Assembly (NCBI GenBank): GCA_964570865.1 | Contig: CAZMZM010000083.1 | Location: 1-6,776 of the forward strand | DNA from: WGAL01 sp964570865 | Lineage (GTDB): Bacteria; Bacteroidota; Ignavibacteria; Ignavibacteriales; Melioribacteraceae | Length of the DNA: 6,776 nt | Direction of reading: 5' to 3' | Notes under the pieces: model-generated | What the model saw: only the letters and a program-made list of their open reading frames with translations | The model's database searches: none | What the model was told of the DNA's origin: nothing | Made by a program: the position numbers and the translations under genes | Shown: positions 1-6,710 of the stretch, one piece after another | How the letters are laid out: every line of letters starts with the position of its first letter | Numbering within the stretch: the stretch's first letter is position 1

Positions 1-722
1 AATCCTTTATGTGTTTCTAAATAATAAATAGAAATATTAAAAGAATTTTTTATTCCAAAAATAATATCTTTATGGCTTAATGACGTCTTATCCCTTCTCC
101 AATTCAAAAGAGGGATAGCAACATTACTTACTCGAACATCATATATTATTCTCAAAATAAATTCCAGATCAAAACTAGGTGAATATTTTTGATCAAAATA
201 ACCGAAAATATTAAAGATTTCTTTCTTTAAGCATAATGTGGGATTGTATAAATGAGTAACATTGTAATAAAAAGATTTGGTAATTTCATCATTTGACAAA
301 GGCGGTTGAACCTCAACAAGTTTATTACCACCTTCATCAATTATGTTAAAATAACTTCCACAAATATCGATATCATTTTCAATCATACAATTTAACTGTT
401 TTTCAAACCTTTCGGGATGAGAAACATCATCATGATCATGAATAAAAACAAACTCCCCTTTTGCTTCTCGAAACCCTCGATTATATGCTTGCGCAGACCC
501 ACAATCTTCTTCAAAAATCAGACGAATTCTCGGGTCGTTGTAAGATTTTATAATTTCAACGGAAGAATCGGTAGAGCAATTTTCAATTATCAAAAACTCA
601 AAATTTGTGTAAGTTTGGTTTAGCACACTTTCAATTGCTTCCATTAGATATTTCTCTCCGTTATGGACAGGCATTACAACGGAACAAAATATTTCTTTAT
701 TTCTAATTTTAGAAATAGACAT
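1..722 (-). CDS. Family 2 glycosyltransferase, partial (C-terminus beyond window)
   Basis: Translating the minus strand from the ATG at 722-720 gives 240 codons with no stop before the window edge, so the C-terminus is missing. The protein shows the GT-A fold of family 2 glycosyltransferases. The N-terminal nucleotide-sugar strand and loop (SVVMPVHNGEKYL, about residues 14-26) is followed by SVLNQTY at 32-38 and IIENCSTDSS at 45-54, the usual DDGSTD position. The metal-binding DxD appears as DHDD at 96-99. SFDLEFILRI near 183-192 fits the catalytic-base/acceptor helix, and LLNWRRDKTSLS near 205-216 resembles the common RxHxxSxS tail. Family members transfer a sugar from a nucleotide donor to a growing glycan at the cytoplasmic face of the membrane; donor and acceptor cannot be read here. 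The start overlaps the upstream glycosyltransferase by 14 bases and has no real Shine-Dalgarno, so coupled translation is likely. Very AT-rich. Family assignment is secure; substrate is unknown. Confidence 0.93.
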   Translation of the reverse strand, partial: MSISKIRNKEIFCSVVMPVHNGEKYLMEAIESVLNQTYTNFEFLIIENCSTDSSVEIIKSYNDPRIRLIFEEDCGSAQAYNRGFREAKGEFVFIHDHDDVSHPERFEKQLNCMIENDIDICGSYFNIIDEGGNKLVEVQPPLSNDEITKSFYYNVTHLYNPTLCLKKEIFNIFGYFDQKYSPSFDLEFILRIIYDVRVSNVAIPLLNWRRDKTSLSHKDIIFGIKNSFNISIYYLETHKG

Positions 723-1638
723 ATAAATCTTTAAATTTTAAATTACCATAGTTATATTCTTTTTGTACTTCAATTTTTACCGGATTTCGATGCTTATAAT
801 TATTTTTCATTAAATATGGCAGTTCAAATAAAACACGAATGAATTCACGCAATAAACCTAATTTTACTGCAATGTAAAACTTACTTAAAATCAACTTTAG
901 AGAGTATTTAAGAAAATACTTTAAATTAAAATGATAATAAAGAAACAAGAAATAACTTTTAAATGTATGCTCAAATCGTCTTGAATTTATGAATGACGTA
1001 CCCTTATACTTCATTGAGCGTAATTTGGAAGAATAAATATGAGTTACACGAGCATTCGGTAAAAACAAAATTTTGTAACCTGCATTTTTAGCCCGAATCG
1101 CAAATTCCAATTCATTATAATATAAAAAGATTGAATTATCAAAACCGTTTAATTTTAAAAATACATTTCTTTTTATTAAGGCTCCACAACCGATAAACCC
1201 CGATGTTTCAAATATTTGTCCATGACTTTTAACGTATTCTTCTTTGTTCTCAATCAGATTGTGATGAGCATTAAAAATAGTAAATCCTACAACTGCAACT
1301 AATTCATTATTTTCTATAATTTTCACACCGGCACTTATAGACCCTATTTCCGGATAACTATCATCATCCAAAACCAAAACATATTCTCCATTTGCAGCTT
1401 CAAACCCTCTGTTCCAACCTGCAACACCTATATTTTTATTTAACCGGATTAATTTAACTTCGGGGAATTCAGTTTCAACCATATCGCCAGAACCATCGGT
1501 TGAAGCATTATCTACTACAATAACTTCAATGTTTTTGTAATCTTGTTCAAAGACTTTTTGTAAGGAATAACGTAATTCATCCATACGGTTGTATGAAAGA
1601 ATATTTACAGTAACTAACGGTTCACTTAAAATAATCAT
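709..1638 (-). CDS. Family 2 glycosyltransferase (rhamnosyltransferase-like)
   Basis: This 309-residue protein is a complete cytoplasmic GT2 enzyme with a GT-A fold. Visible motifs are VTVNILSYNR at 9-18, VVDNASTDGS at 41-50, NIGVAGWNRGFE at 69-80 and the metal-binding DDDS at 91-94. GFIGCGALIKR at 147-157 and YYNELEFAIRAKNAGY at 173-188 follow; the last carries the acidic residues at the catalytic-base position. The DNAST, GxxGCG and YYNELxxxxR pattern is typical of the rhamnosyltransferase/RfbF-WbbL-like branch, but the sugar cannot be assigned from sequence alone. A hydrophobic and basic region at about 225-280 probably attaches it to the membrane. Its ATG overlaps the flippase stop as ATGA, and a GGAAG at 1646-1650 sits 7 bases upstream. 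Genes on both sides make surface glycan, so it likely builds an O-antigen-like, capsular or exopolysaccharide repeat unit. GC is markedly lower than in the genes upstream. Confidence 0.93.
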   Translation of the reverse strand: MIILSEPLVTVNILSYNRMDELRYSLQKVFEQDYKNIEVIVVDNASTDGSGDMVETEFPEVKLIRLNKNIGVAGWNRGFEAANGEYVLVLDDDSYPEIGSISAGVKIIENNELVAVVGFTIFNAHHNLIENKEEYVKSHGQIFETSGFIGCGALIKRNVFLKLNGFDNSIFLYYNELEFAIRAKNAGYKILFLPNARVTHIYSSKLRSMKYKGTSFINSRRFEHTFKSYFLFLYYHFNLKYFLKYSLKLILSKFYIAVKLGLLREFIRVLFELPYLMKNNYKHRNPVKIEVQKEYNYGNLKFKDLYVYF

Positions 1639-2888
1639 TCAAATACTTCCAGTATCTTTTTTCTCTTTACAAATGCAATCATGCCGGCGGTTACAATCGT
1701 TTCCGTAATAACAACCGCAATTGCCGTTCCGATTTCCAAATATAAAGGGACCAGAATAAAAGATAATATTAAATTAACAATTCCGGCTGATAAAATAATT
1801 CGGGAAAACTCCTTTTTGTAATTTAGGTTAAGCATTATTTGAATGCCATATATGTTACTGAGCAGTATAATCAGCGGTAAAAGGAGAATAATCCTAAATA
1901 CATTTATCGACGGCTCGTACCCGCTTCCCAAGACAATTAAGACAACAGGCTTGGCTAAAACAAATAATATCAAAGTTAATATTACCGCGACGGTTACGCT
2001 ATAATTTCTATATTTTTTGACAAAAACAATAGCTTCTTTTTTAGATTCCGCAAACATTTTTGAAAGGTGCGGAAATACCGTTTGACCTGCATTGCCAAAC
2101 AAACCTTGCACGGCAATCCTAATTTTATCCGCTGCGGCAAAGTAACCGACGACTTCGTTTCCGGCAAAAAGTCCTAAAATAAATACATTTGAAGTTGTGT
2201 AAAGTGTTATTGAAGCCGTTGAAACAAACAGATACCAACCGTTAATAAGCTGCAACTTGATTTCTGAAATTGAAGGCGGAATGAATTTCACTTTAAAAAT
2301 TCCGATGAGCAAAATCAGACTGAGAACACCAATCAGGATAAATGAAGCACCGTTCAAAATTACTAACAATAAAACATCATCAGCCGAACGAACCAGGACA
2401 AAAACTAAAATCGTCCAAATTATTTTTACCGTTACGTTGGTAACGGTTATATATTTCATCTTTTCCATCCCTTGGAAGAACCAGCCGGGAAATAGTACCG
2501 CTCCGAGTACAATCAGAAATGAGTAAAAATAAATTTCCGAGTTTGCCGAAAACCGTGGAATTGTAAAAATCAAGAGTGAAAATACCATTAGACTAACAAC
2601 AGAGAGAATTAGTTTAATCACCAATACTGTCGAGAAAATCTCATTGACTTTATTTGGATTATTACGGTTGATTGAAATATCTTTTGTCGCCGACAAATTA
2701 AATCCATAATCGGTAAACACATTGAAATAAGCAACAAACGCCGCCGCAAAGTTAACGAGTCCGAATTTTTCAGGGCCTAATACTCTAACTAAATACGGAA
2801 AAGTAATTATCGGGAAAAGGTAATTGGAAAATTGTAAAATGGTAAGAGAAGAGAAATTTTGTACTAAGGTTTTATTTAGCCCGAACAT
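1635..2888 (-). CDS. Wzx/RfbX-type polysaccharide repeat-unit flippase
   Basis: A 417-residue polytopic membrane protein of the MOP superfamily, PF01943-type. Such proteins flip undecaprenyl-linked oligosaccharide units from the cytoplasmic to the periplasmic face of the inner membrane. Family-typical stretches are PYLVRVLGPEKFGLVNFA at 31-48, YFNVFTDYGFNLSATKDIS at 54-72, FPGWFFQGMEKMKYIT at 133-148 and VGYFAAADKIRIAVQGLFG at 247-265. Roughly twelve hydrophobic segments can be marked, for example 20-37, 87-110, 155-168, 172-199, 219-241, 297-321, 330-352, 365-382 and 385-407, several of the longer ones probably being pairs. I start it at the ATG at 2888, because GAGGTGA at 2891-2897 lies just upstream. 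A TTG at 2903 would add five residues (MVEVK) but would put that Shine-Dalgarno inside the gene. With the 2888 start there is a 2-base gap after the EnvC-like gene. Its GC resembles the upstream envelope genes rather than the glycosyltransferases it precedes. Transported glycan unknown. Confidence 0.93.
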   Translation of the reverse strand: MFGLNKTLVQNFSSLTILQFSNYLFPIITFPYLVRVLGPEKFGLVNFAAAFVAYFNVFTDYGFNLSATKDISINRNNPNKVNEIFSTVLVIKLILSVVSLMVFSLLIFTIPRFSANSEIYFYSFLIVLGAVLFPGWFFQGMEKMKYITVTNVTVKIIWTILVFVLVRSADDVLLLVILNGASFILIGVLSLILLIGIFKVKFIPPSISEIKLQLINGWYLFVSTASITLYTTSNVFILGLFAGNEVVGYFAAADKIRIAVQGLFGNAGQTVFPHLSKMFAESKKEAIVFVKKYRNYSVTVAVILTLILFVLAKPVVLIVLGSGYEPSINVFRIILLLPLIILLSNIYGIQIMLNLNYKKEFSRIILSAGIVNLILSFILVPLYLEIGTAIAVVITETIVTAGMIAFVKRKKILEVFE

Positions 2889-2890
2889 TT

Positions 2891-2897
2891 TCACCTC
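2891..2897 (-). promoter_or_regulatory. Shine-Dalgarno deciding the flippase start
   Basis: The minus strand reads GAGGTGA immediately before AAATG, the flippase ATG at 2888. It is among the best Shine-Dalgarno matches in the window and overlaps the last codons and TGA stop of the EnvC-like gene. This favours the ATG at 2888 over the in-frame TTG at 2903, and it implies that ribosomes finishing the upstream gene can restart here. Confidence 0.7.
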
Positions 2898-4120
2898 AAC
2901 CAACTTTTAGGATTTTGAGCTTTTTTCCCTTTCCAAACCTCAAAATGAACAATACATCCTTCAATGTCTTCCGAAACTTTTCCTAATATTTTACCGGCAT
3001 CAATTTTTTCACCTTCTTCAACCGTAATTCCCGTCAAATGCCCGTAAACGGTTCTGTACTCCGTACCATGCGAAACAATAACCACACTTCCAAAACCGGG
3101 AAGCCACGAAATTAGCGAGACAACTCCCTTCGCGACGGAGCGTACCTCTCTTGCACATTTTACTTTTATATCTATACCTGAGTTTAATGTAACGGTTTTA
3201 AGTTTTGAGTTTCGAATTTTCCCAAACTTTTTTACAATTCTACCGCCTGAAACCGGCCACGGCATTCTACCGTACAAAGCTATAAAATTAGTATTATAAT
3301 AACGCTCCGCTTCAGCGAACTTTTCTGCTTCCCTACTCTTTTTTCTCGTTTTATCCTCAAGTAAACGCTTTCGCTTCTCGGCTTCGAGTTTTCGTTCCTT
3401 CTTAATCAGCTTTGTAATAAGTTCTGAAATCTTTTCCTGACTACTCTGCTTTTGTTTAAGCAATTTTTTCTTAATGATTTTATTTCTGCGTATTTCATTC
3501 AAACGAGAATTTTTCTTTTTCTCTTTTACGGCAAGCAGTTTTTTACTTTTCCGTTTTTGCTTGAAAAGTTTTATCAATGAAGCTTTTTGACTGGCAGCAA
3601 CCGCTTTTATCCGTTCAATTTTCTTTTTCAAAGAATCAAGTTCGGCAATTTTTTTTTGAACGGATTTATTAAAATACTTGAAATAAAAAACTTTCCGGTA
3701 GGCTTCGTTAAACGACTTAGAGTCTAACAAATAATCAAGTAAACCTACATCTCGTGATTTGTAAAGCCACACAGCAGAATTATTTAATGTTTTTTTTATT
3801 TTCAGTTTAGCCGATTGAAGTGAGTCAATTCGTTCATTAAGTTTACTAATTTTCCGAGAACGGCTCTTAATTTGTTTGCGGGTATCGATAATTATTTTAT
3901 CAAGAAGATAAATCTGTTGTTCTATATTATCAAGCTCTTTGCCTGCAGCGGTTTCCTTATTCGAGAGTTGATTTAGTTCGGTCTGTAATCGTGATATTTC
4001 GTTTTTAATTTTATTGAGCTTGTTTTTCTGAGTAGAGATTTCTTTCCTTGTCTGCCCGAAAACTTGGACGAAAAGAAAAAGCAGAATAAACAGATACCTG
4101 ATTTTTAATCCGCTTACCAT
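2891..4120 (-). CDS. EnvC-like murein hydrolase activator, degenerate LytM (M23) domain
   Basis: A 409-residue secreted protein. Residues 1-22 are a signal peptide (basic start, hydrophobic 9-20, likely cleavage after VFG). Residues about 24-115 and 150-265 form long heptad-like coiled coils, and 287-409 form the LytM/M23 domain (PWPVSGGRIVKKFG, NSGIDI, VYGHL, VHFEV). EnvC-family proteins sit in the periplasm, are recruited by FtsEX and activate amidases that split septal peptidoglycan. In active M23 enzymes the metal and catalytic residues are HxxxD, YxHL and HxH. Here N313 replaces the first His, D317 and H361 remain, and I390 replaces the first His of HxH with H392 kept. It is therefore probably not a peptidase but an amidase activator, as with E. 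coli EnvC. Oddities are a highly basic stretch at 181-260 and only two cysteines, C322 and C389, both close in sequence to the altered motifs. The ATG overlaps the upstream stop by 7 bases with only a weak GTGGA beside it. Confidence 0.9.
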   Translation of the reverse strand: MVSGLKIRYLFILLFLFVQVFGQTRKEISTQKNKLNKIKNEISRLQTELNQLSNKETAAGKELDNIEQQIYLLDKIIIDTRKQIKSRSRKISKLNERIDSLQSAKLKIKKTLNNSAVWLYKSRDVGLLDYLLDSKSFNEAYRKVFYFKYFNKSVQKKIAELDSLKKKIERIKAVAASQKASLIKLFKQKRKSKKLLAVKEKKKNSRLNEIRRNKIIKKKLLKQKQSSQEKISELITKLIKKERKLEAEKRKRLLEDKTRKKSREAEKFAEAERYYNTNFIALYGRMPWPVSGGRIVKKFGKIRNSKLKTVTLNSGIDIKVKCAREVRSVAKGVVSLISWLPGFGSVVIVSHGTEYRTVYGHLTGITVEEGEKIDAGKILGKVSEDIEGCIVHFEVWKGKKAQNPKSWLR

Positions 4121-4905
4121 TCCACTAACTTTGCATCGTTAGGAATAATAAATTTAATCGAACTTAGTTTGCTGTTAACGCTTATTCTCTTATAGTGAAT
4201 ATCAAGAACAGTTTTATCTTTTTTGGCTTCAACTTTTATTTCATAAGGATTGATATATTTTCCGCTATTTAACGACTTAAAATCGTAGTAGTGAATATTC
4301 ATAATCTTTGAATTTTCCGAATCGGTAACACTGAAATTAATCAGCCGCATTTCATTTTTTTCTATAATATAATTTCTAAATATATTTTCTGATGAATCGA
4401 GAAATGTTAAGTTATACTCCGAATCATATTGACTATATTTAACGGGAGTTTTATGTAGTTCCGGAGATAGATTGACAAACCCCATCATCAAGCTCCGGAG
4501 TTCACCTGAACTTAAGGGAACACCAAACAACTTTGCAAGTATTTTCTCGCTATTATTTCCTCTATAGACAACATTATTCACAGCATCATAATAGTTAAAT
4601 GATTCATCTGTAAATAGAGCTTCAGCAACGGTAATTCCGAAAGGTCCGATACCGGCAATGTAAAGTGAATCCGGTTTTTTGAATTTATATTCAAAATTAA
4701 ATTTATTTTCCCGCTTACCTTTGCGGAGGTAAACAGTTCCGATACCCGTAAAAGTTTTTATTCTCCTTCTCTTAGCTTCCAGCTTAATTATTACTCTCTC
4801 GGCAGGAACAACAGTTGAGCGTTTTACAGTTTCTTTTTGCGAGCATGAAACAAACAACAGTCCAACGAGAGGCAATAGGATAAATATTCTCAGCTTATTA
4901 ATCAT
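4114..4905 (-). CDS. Lipoprotein of the DUF4292/LolB-like type
   Basis: A 263-residue lipoprotein. A short basic N-terminus, a hydrophobic core at 6-19 and the lipobox LFVSC ending at C21 indicate signal peptidase II processing; Phe at -3 is slightly unusual. KTFTGIGTVYLRKGKR at 50-65, followed by a beta-rich region containing KPDSLYIAGIGPFGITVAEA (77-96), resembles the start of the LolB fold and of DUF4292 proteins (PF14125). The end, SSIKFIIPNDAKLVEW, fits the last strand of that family. LolB receives lipoproteins from LolA and inserts them into the outer membrane; whether this relative does so is not established from sequence. It is placed between a TPR lipoprotein and an EnvC-like protein, a trio I recognise from FCB-group genomes. 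The ATG overlaps the TPR gene stop as ATGA, with a strong GAGAGGT 6 bases upstream. Family match is from recalled pattern, not a search. Confidence 0.82.
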   Translation of the reverse strand: MINKLRIFILLPLVGLLFVSCSQKETVKRSTVVPAERVIIKLEAKRRRIKTFTGIGTVYLRKGKRENKFNFEYKFKKPDSLYIAGIGPFGITVAEALFTDESFNYYDAVNNVVYRGNNSEKILAKLFGVPLSSGELRSLMMGFVNLSPELHKTPVKYSQYDSEYNLTFLDSSENIFRNYIIEKNEMRLINFSVTDSENSKIMNIHYYDFKSLNSGKYINPYEIKVEAKKDKTVLDIHYKRISVNSKLSSIKFIIPNDAKLVEW

Positions 4906-6710
4906 TGAGTACCTCTCTTTTTCTTCTCGGCCAAAGCTCTTTCTTTTTTAGCTTTATCTAAAAAGTCATTCCCCTTTTTAACTTCGCCGAGCTTCAAGTA
5001 AATTTTACCCATATGTTCAAGTACTTCGGCGTTATTCTTGTCTTTCAGCAAAGCTCTGCGAACATAATCAACGGCTTCCTTAGCGCGGTCAAGCTTAAAC
5101 AATATCCATCCTTTTGTATCAAGGTAAGATGAATTTTCCGGCTCTTTTTCCAGTGCTTTATTAACAAGTTCAAGAGCGTAATGCAAATCCGATGAATCCC
5201 TTTTTGTGAGAGAATAGGCATAGTTATTCATTGTAAGCGCACTGGTTGAATCTAACCTTAACGCAGTTTCATAAGCGGTATCACATTTTCCCCAGTTTTT
5301 AAGGTCGTCGTAAATCATTCCGAGCATTCCGTAGATTTGAGGATTTTCAGGATTTATTCTTATTGCGTTATTCAGGTACTTTTCGGCATCCTGATATTCC
5401 TTCAGTTGGTAAAGTGTAAAACCCAAAGCCGAATTAGCATTCATATCGTTCGGGTTAAGTGTAACGGCTTTCATTAGATATTTTTTCGCTTCAATATTTT
5501 TTTGTTTTTGCGAATATGAAAGTCCGAGAATTAGGTTTATAACAAAATTGTCGGGGAAGTTTTCAACTCCCTTTTTCATTTCTGTAATGGCTTCATCGTA
5601 TTTATGATTATCGAATAACAATCCGCCCAACTGAACCCGAATATTACTGTTCCATTCGGCAAGGTTTACCGCTTGCTTTAAATAGTCGATAGCCAAACTG
5701 TCCCGTCTTTCCCGTTGGTAAATATCCCCGAGTGCCGCTTTAACACGCCAATCGAGAGAATCGGAGTCAATTTGTAACATCAGCTTTTCGGCAAAAGGAA
5801 GTATTGTCGTATCTTTATCCGTTTCACTTTGGTTAATGAACGAAGCGGCTATCATAAACTTTTTTTCAAAACTCACATCATTGCTTTTTACATATTTTCT
5901 GTATTGTTCAAAACTCTTCCGCCAGTCCTTTTTTAAAACATAAATATTTGCTTTGTATTCAATCAACTGTAAATCATTTGGATATTGCGGAATAAGTTCG
6001 TTCAATATTTTTAGTCCGTTATCGTATTCTTTATTTCTAATATATAGTTCAACGAGAAGTTTTTTTAGATTTAGGTTTGACGGAGCTAAGTGGCTCATTT
6101 TTTTTGCATACTTAATTGTCTCGTCGAGTCGCCCTAAGCGTTGACTTAAATCTGCAAGGGAAACAAGCACATCCCACTCGGGTCCCACAACTTCAAGCGT
6201 CTTCCTATAAAGTTGCATCGACTGCATCGGGCGTTTTGCTTCATACAATCTAGCCAAACCGAAAAGGGCTTTGGGATTAGTTGAATCGGACTTTAAGATT
6301 AGCCTATATTGCGTTATAGCCGAATCACGAAGATGTGCATATTTATAAATATGGGCGGCAAGGAATCTATATTGAAAGTTTGACGGGTCTTTTTTAATAG
6401 CCGTTTCAATACTTTTTAAAGCATTGCTGACTTTATCGAGAGCAAAATAATCTTTGGAGATTGTGTAAAAAATTCCGGCGCTCGAATCATAGTTTAACGC
6501 ATCGTAATATTCGAGAATAGCCCCGGCGTAGTCTCCTTTCTGCTCTTTGATTAAACCGTTGATAAATTTATTTTGGGCAGCGCGCGACTTAAAATAGTTT
6601 TCAATTTTGTCTGTGTTTTCAAAATTTTTATTTTCAGTTTTATTAACAACATTGTAACTGCTGCATCCTGCAATCAAAAAAAGGATGAATATAATTAGAA
6701 TTTTTTTCAT
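4902..6710 (-). CDS. TPR-repeat outer-membrane-type lipoprotein
   Basis: A 602-residue protein with a lipoprotein signal (MKK, hydrophobic 4-14, lipobox LIAGC, lipidated C16), then a polar linker to about residue 42. The rest is a nearly continuous superhelix of tetratricopeptide repeats. Clear 34-residue units lie at about 46-78, 79-111, 113-145, 323-355, 357-389, 391-423, 425-457, 459-491 and 527-559, with less regular ones between. Signature positions are visible, such as YDEAITEMKKGVENFPDN (371-388) and YQDAEKYLNNAIRINPEN (439-456). The stretch NNYAYSL at 495-501 followed by SYLDTKGWILFKL at 528-540 is a C-terminal pattern seen in many envelope TPR lipoproteins. The tail (588-600) is strongly basic. 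TPR arrays are protein-binding scaffolds; the partner is unknown, but position ahead of the LolB-like and EnvC-like genes suggests an envelope assembly or division role. The start is fixed by the signal sequence; no convincing Shine-Dalgarno precedes it. Confidence 0.92.
   Translation of the reverse strand: MKKILIIFILFLIAGCSSYNVVNKTENKNFENTDKIENYFKSRAAQNKFINGLIKEQKGDYAGAILEYYDALNYDSSAGIFYTISKDYFALDKVSNALKSIETAIKKDPSNFQYRFLAAHIYKYAHLRDSAITQYRLILKSDSTNPKALFGLARLYEAKRPMQSMQLYRKTLEVVGPEWDVLVSLADLSQRLGRLDETIKYAKKMSHLAPSNLNLKKLLVELYIRNKEYDNGLKILNELIPQYPNDLQLIEYKANIYVLKKDWRKSFEQYRKYVKSNDVSFEKKFMIAASFINQSETDKDTTILPFAEKLMLQIDSDSLDWRVKAALGDIYQRERRDSLAIDYLKQAVNLAEWNSNIRVQLGGLLFDNHKYDEAITEMKKGVENFPDNFVINLILGLSYSQKQKNIEAKKYLMKAVTLNPNDMNANSALGFTLYQLKEYQDAEKYLNNAIRINPENPQIYGMLGMIYDDLKNWGKCDTAYETALRLDSTSALTMNNYAYSLTKRDSSDLHYALELVNKALEKEPENSSYLDTKGWILFKLDRAKEAVDYVRRALLKDKNNAEVLEHMGKIYLKLGEVKKGNDFLDKAKKERALAEKKKRGTQ
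4911..4917 (-). promoter_or_regulatory. Strong Shine-Dalgarno for the DUF4292-like gene
   Basis: The minus strand reads GAGAGGT, ending 5 bases before the ATG at 4905 (AGG to ATG spacing is 6). It lies inside the last codons of the TPR gene. Together with the ATGA stop/start overlap at 4902-4905 it supports both the chosen start and coupled translation. Confidence 0.65.

Noticed and set aside
417..623. Plus-strand open frame of 68 codons
   Set aside because: It lies wholly opposite the conserved GT2 domain of the partial glycosyltransferase, has no ribosome-binding site, and its translation resembles nothing known. It is an antisense shadow.
2257..2526. Plus-strand open frame of 89 codons
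   Set aside because: It is antisense to the flippase membrane segments; its composition reflects the complement of hydrophobic codons and it has no sign of an independent gene.
3440..3660. Runs of A and T within the EnvC-like gene, as if a repeat or slippage site
   Set aside because: They encode the lysine-rich coiled coil (AAA codons) in an unbroken frame; no regular repeat unit and no sign of a frameshift.
5953..6144. Plus-strand open frame of 63 codons
   Set aside because: It is antisense to the TPR repeats of the lipoprotein gene, which are well conserved in frame.
4902..6710. TPR array considered as a DNA-level tandem repeat
   Set aside because: The repeats are visible only in protein; the codons have diverged and I see no long near-identical DNA copies.
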